Shown: positions 4,644 to 6,291 of the stretch, piece after piece
Layout of the letters: each line of letters begins with the position of its first letter
How positions within the stretch are numbered: the stretch's first letter is position 1
Assembly: GCA_038254525.1 (NCBI GenBank)
Contig: JBBSGC010000111.1
Coordinates: 1-6,291, forward strand
Reading direction: 5' to 3'
DNA length: 6,291 nucleotides
Origin: JBBSGC01 sp038254525
Lineage (GTDB): Bacteria; Actinomycetota; Actinomycetes; Propionibacteriales; Nocardioidaceae
Program-made: the position numbers and the translations under genes
Notes under the pieces: model-generated
What the model was told of the DNA's origin: nothing
Databases searched by the model: none
What the model saw: only the letters and a program-made list of their open reading frames with translations

Positions 4644-6291
4644 CTACGTCTGGAAACCGGCCGGTCCGCTCACCACGGCCTCGAGCCGGGATCGTCCGGG
4701 CAACGCGGTGGGGCGCACCACCTCACCGGTGCGCACGTAGTAGAACGCGGCGCCCACGGCCTGCAGGGGCAGGCCGTGCGTCTCGGCCCACGCCAGGCGA
4801 TAGATCGCCAGCTGGAGCGGATCAGCGTCGTGCCGGCGGTTGGTCTTCCAGTCCACGACGTCGAAGCCGTTCGGCGTCTCGTAGACGGCGTCGATGCGTC
4901 CCCGCACCACCCGGCCGGCCAGCAGCAACGAAAACGGTGCCTCGATCGCGTGCGGACGTGAATCGGCGTAGGGCCCCGACCGGAACGCATCGACGAGCAC
5001 CCGGAGATCCGCGTCGTCCGCGATGTCGGTGTCGGCGCGACCGGGCAGGTCGGTGGGGTCGAGCAGCGGCTGCTGCCCGAAGTGGCTCTCCACCCAGGCA
5101 TGGAACCGGGTGCCGTGCCGGGAGGCTGCCGACGGTGCCCGCGGCATCGGCCGAGCCAGCTCACGGGCCAGACCGTCCGGATCTCGGTGCAGGCGCAGGA
5201 CGGTCGTGGCCGACAGCATTCCCGGCAGCTCGACCTCGACCACGTCGGCCTCGTCGGCGGCCGCCTCGGTCAACAGCGCCTCGATCTCGGCATCGAGCCG
5301 GGCCAGGTCGAGTCCGGCGGCGACGCTCAGCTCGGCAGCTGAGTCGTCGGGCGTTTCACTGAGGGCAGCCCGGACGGCCTCGGCAGCCAGACGTCGCCGG
5401 TCGAGACGACGTTGGTCGAGCCGGGCCGGGAACGAAACCGGTCGGCTGGCGTCGAGGACCGGGTTGACCGCACCAGCGGGTGGCGCAAGGTCGACCCACG
5501 GGCCGGCCTCGGTGGCGAGGTCGACGTGCGACTGCAGCTCGCGCAGGTAGGGCGACGGTCCGCGGGGCGTCTTCTGCGTACGTCCCCACCAGTGACCGCT
5601 GGCAACGACCAGCTCCTTCGCCCTCGTCAGAGCGACGTAGGCGAGCCGGCGCTCCTCGAGCAGTGACTGGTCCCGGCAGGCCTGGGCGAACAGGTCGAGG
5701 TCCTTGCCCCGCCACCCGGCGAGCTCGGGCAGGGCATCGGAGTCCCCGCGCAGCGGCCAGGGCACCTCCCCGGCCCGCCACTGCCAGCGCGGGCGCCCCT
5801 GCCGGGACGGGAACACGCCATCGGCCAGGAAGGGGAGCAGCACCGCTCGCCACTCCAAGCCCTTGGCGGTGTGGACGGTCAGGAGCTTGACCGAGTCCGA
5901 CGCGCTCGGCTCCGCCACGTTGAGCCCGGCGCCGAACTCCGCCTCCGCATCGAGGTAGGCCAGCAGCCCGTGCACCGAGGCGAACGAGTCCTGCACGGCG
6001 AACTCGGCGACGGTGTCCAGCAGCAGGGCCAGGTTGTCGCGCGCTTGGTCCGCCCCAGGCCCCGGGGCCGCGGCCAGCTCCACGTCGAGACCCAGCACGT
6101 CGACGACGCGGCGCACGAAGTCGGTCAACGGGTCCCCGGCGTGTCGACGCAGGCCGGTCAGCTCGGCCGACAGGCGAGCGAAACGCTCGCGAGCCGCCTC
6201 GGAGTACGCCTTGGCGCCGGGATCGGCGAGGGCGTCGGACAGCGACTCGACGTCGGTGAGGTCCACCCCACGTACGGCAGCGTCGAGCGCA
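4644..6291 (-). CDS. adnB: AdnB-like ATP-dependent helicase-nuclease, C-terminal part
   Basis: The frame is open to the right edge, so only the last 548 residues or so are seen and the N-terminal Walker A region is missing. Visible helicase motifs are intact: LLTVHTAKGLEW (near 5880-5846) and LLEERRLAYVALTRAK (near 5660-5613). A C-terminal RecB-family PD-(D/E)XK nuclease follows. It has a conserved His in RHGTRFH (near 5117), GRID (4901-4890), VDWKTN (4856-4839) and QLAIYRLAW (near 4812-4786). AdnA and AdnB form the actinobacterial heterodimeric motor-nuclease that resects double-strand breaks. AdnB is the subunit with an active motor, and the canonical motifs plus the position next to nudC favour AdnB over AdnA. 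Only one Cys is visible in the fragment and none near the nuclease, so no iron-sulfur staple is formed by this part. A GTG at 6266 is internal coding sequence and not the start. Confidence 0.88.
   Translation of the reverse strand, partial: ALDAAVRGVDLTDVESLSDALADPGAKAYSEAARERFARLSAELTGLRRHAGDPLTDFVRRVVDVLGLDVELAAAPGPGADQARDNLALLLDTVAEFAVQDSFASVHGLLAYLDAEAEFGAGLNVAEPSASDSVKLLTVHTAKGLEWRAVLLPFLADGVFPSRQGRPRWQWRAGEVPWPLRGDSDALPELAGWRGKDLDLFAQACRDQSLLEERRLAYVALTRAKELVVASGHWWGRTQKTPRGPSPYLRELQSHVDLATEAGPWVDLAPPAGAVNPVLDASRPVSFPARLDQRRLDRRRLAAEAVRAALSETPDDSAAELSVAAGLDLARLDAEIEALLTEAAADEADVVEVELPGMLSATTVLRLHRDPDGLARELARPMPRAPSAASRHGTRFHAWVESHFGQQPLLDPTDLPGRADTDIADDADLRVLVDAFRSGPYADSRPHAIEAPFSLLLAGRVVRGRIDAVYETPNGFDVVDWKTNRRHDADPLQLAIYRLAWAETHGLPLQAVGAAFYYVRTGEVVRPTALPGRSRLEAVVSGPAGFQT

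Noticed and set aside
4280..5362. 360-codon plus-strand ORF opposite nudC and adnB
   Set aside because: It crosses two well-supported genes antisense and has Arg/Pro/Ala-rich composition without any motif.
6264..6266. GTG as start of the adnB-like gene
   Set aside because: The frame stays open upstream to the window edge, and helicase motifs that must lie N-terminal are missing, so this GTG is an internal Val codon.

Overview
The window is about 70% G+C. Its gene order, adnB-type nuclease/helicase, nudC, mycoredoxin, uvrD2 and whiB7, is the arrangement found around whiB7 in Actinobacteria such as Mycobacterium (Rv3201c to Rv3197). WhiB proteins and the UvrD2 architecture (UvrD core, tetracysteine, HRDC) are actinobacterial hallmarks. 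The source is therefore a high-GC actinomycete; I cannot fix the genus from sequence alone.

Layout, left to right. At 2-127 the last 41 codons of a plus-strand gene run in from the left, by synteny probably an AarF/UbiB-like kinase. It faces a minus-strand cluster across a hairpin terminator (171-219). On the minus strand come a small Arg-rich protein (235-399) and whiB7 (467-760). Upstream of whiB7 is a leader of about 460 nt holding an 89-codon ORF with a very strong Shine-Dalgarno, then a textbook intrinsic terminator 37 nt before the whiB7 start. A promoter with a WhiB7-like AT-rich box lies at the uvrD2 stop codon. uvrD2 (1264-3393, minus) follows. A 92-bp divergent region carries an exact SigR/SigH-type promoter for the plus-strand mycoredoxin gene (3486-3728). 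nudC (3731-4642, minus) converges on it with a 2-bp gap, and the 3' two-thirds or so of an adnB-like gene (4644-6291, minus, open at the right edge) abuts nudC.

Functionally this is a stress neighbourhood. AdnB and UvrD2 handle DNA breaks and unwinding. Mycoredoxin reduces mycothiol mixed disulfides. NudC hydrolyses NAD(H) or NAD caps. WhiB7 activates intrinsic antibiotic-resistance genes. The most interesting part is 761-1267, which looks like the antibiotic-responsive attenuator of whiB7. It has an unusually long and well-coded upstream ORF, mutually exclusive hairpins, and a chain of overlapping restart codons running into the terminator. No mobile element, CRISPR array, tRNA or rRNA was seen. 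No stretch over 300 bp lacks a plausible gene.
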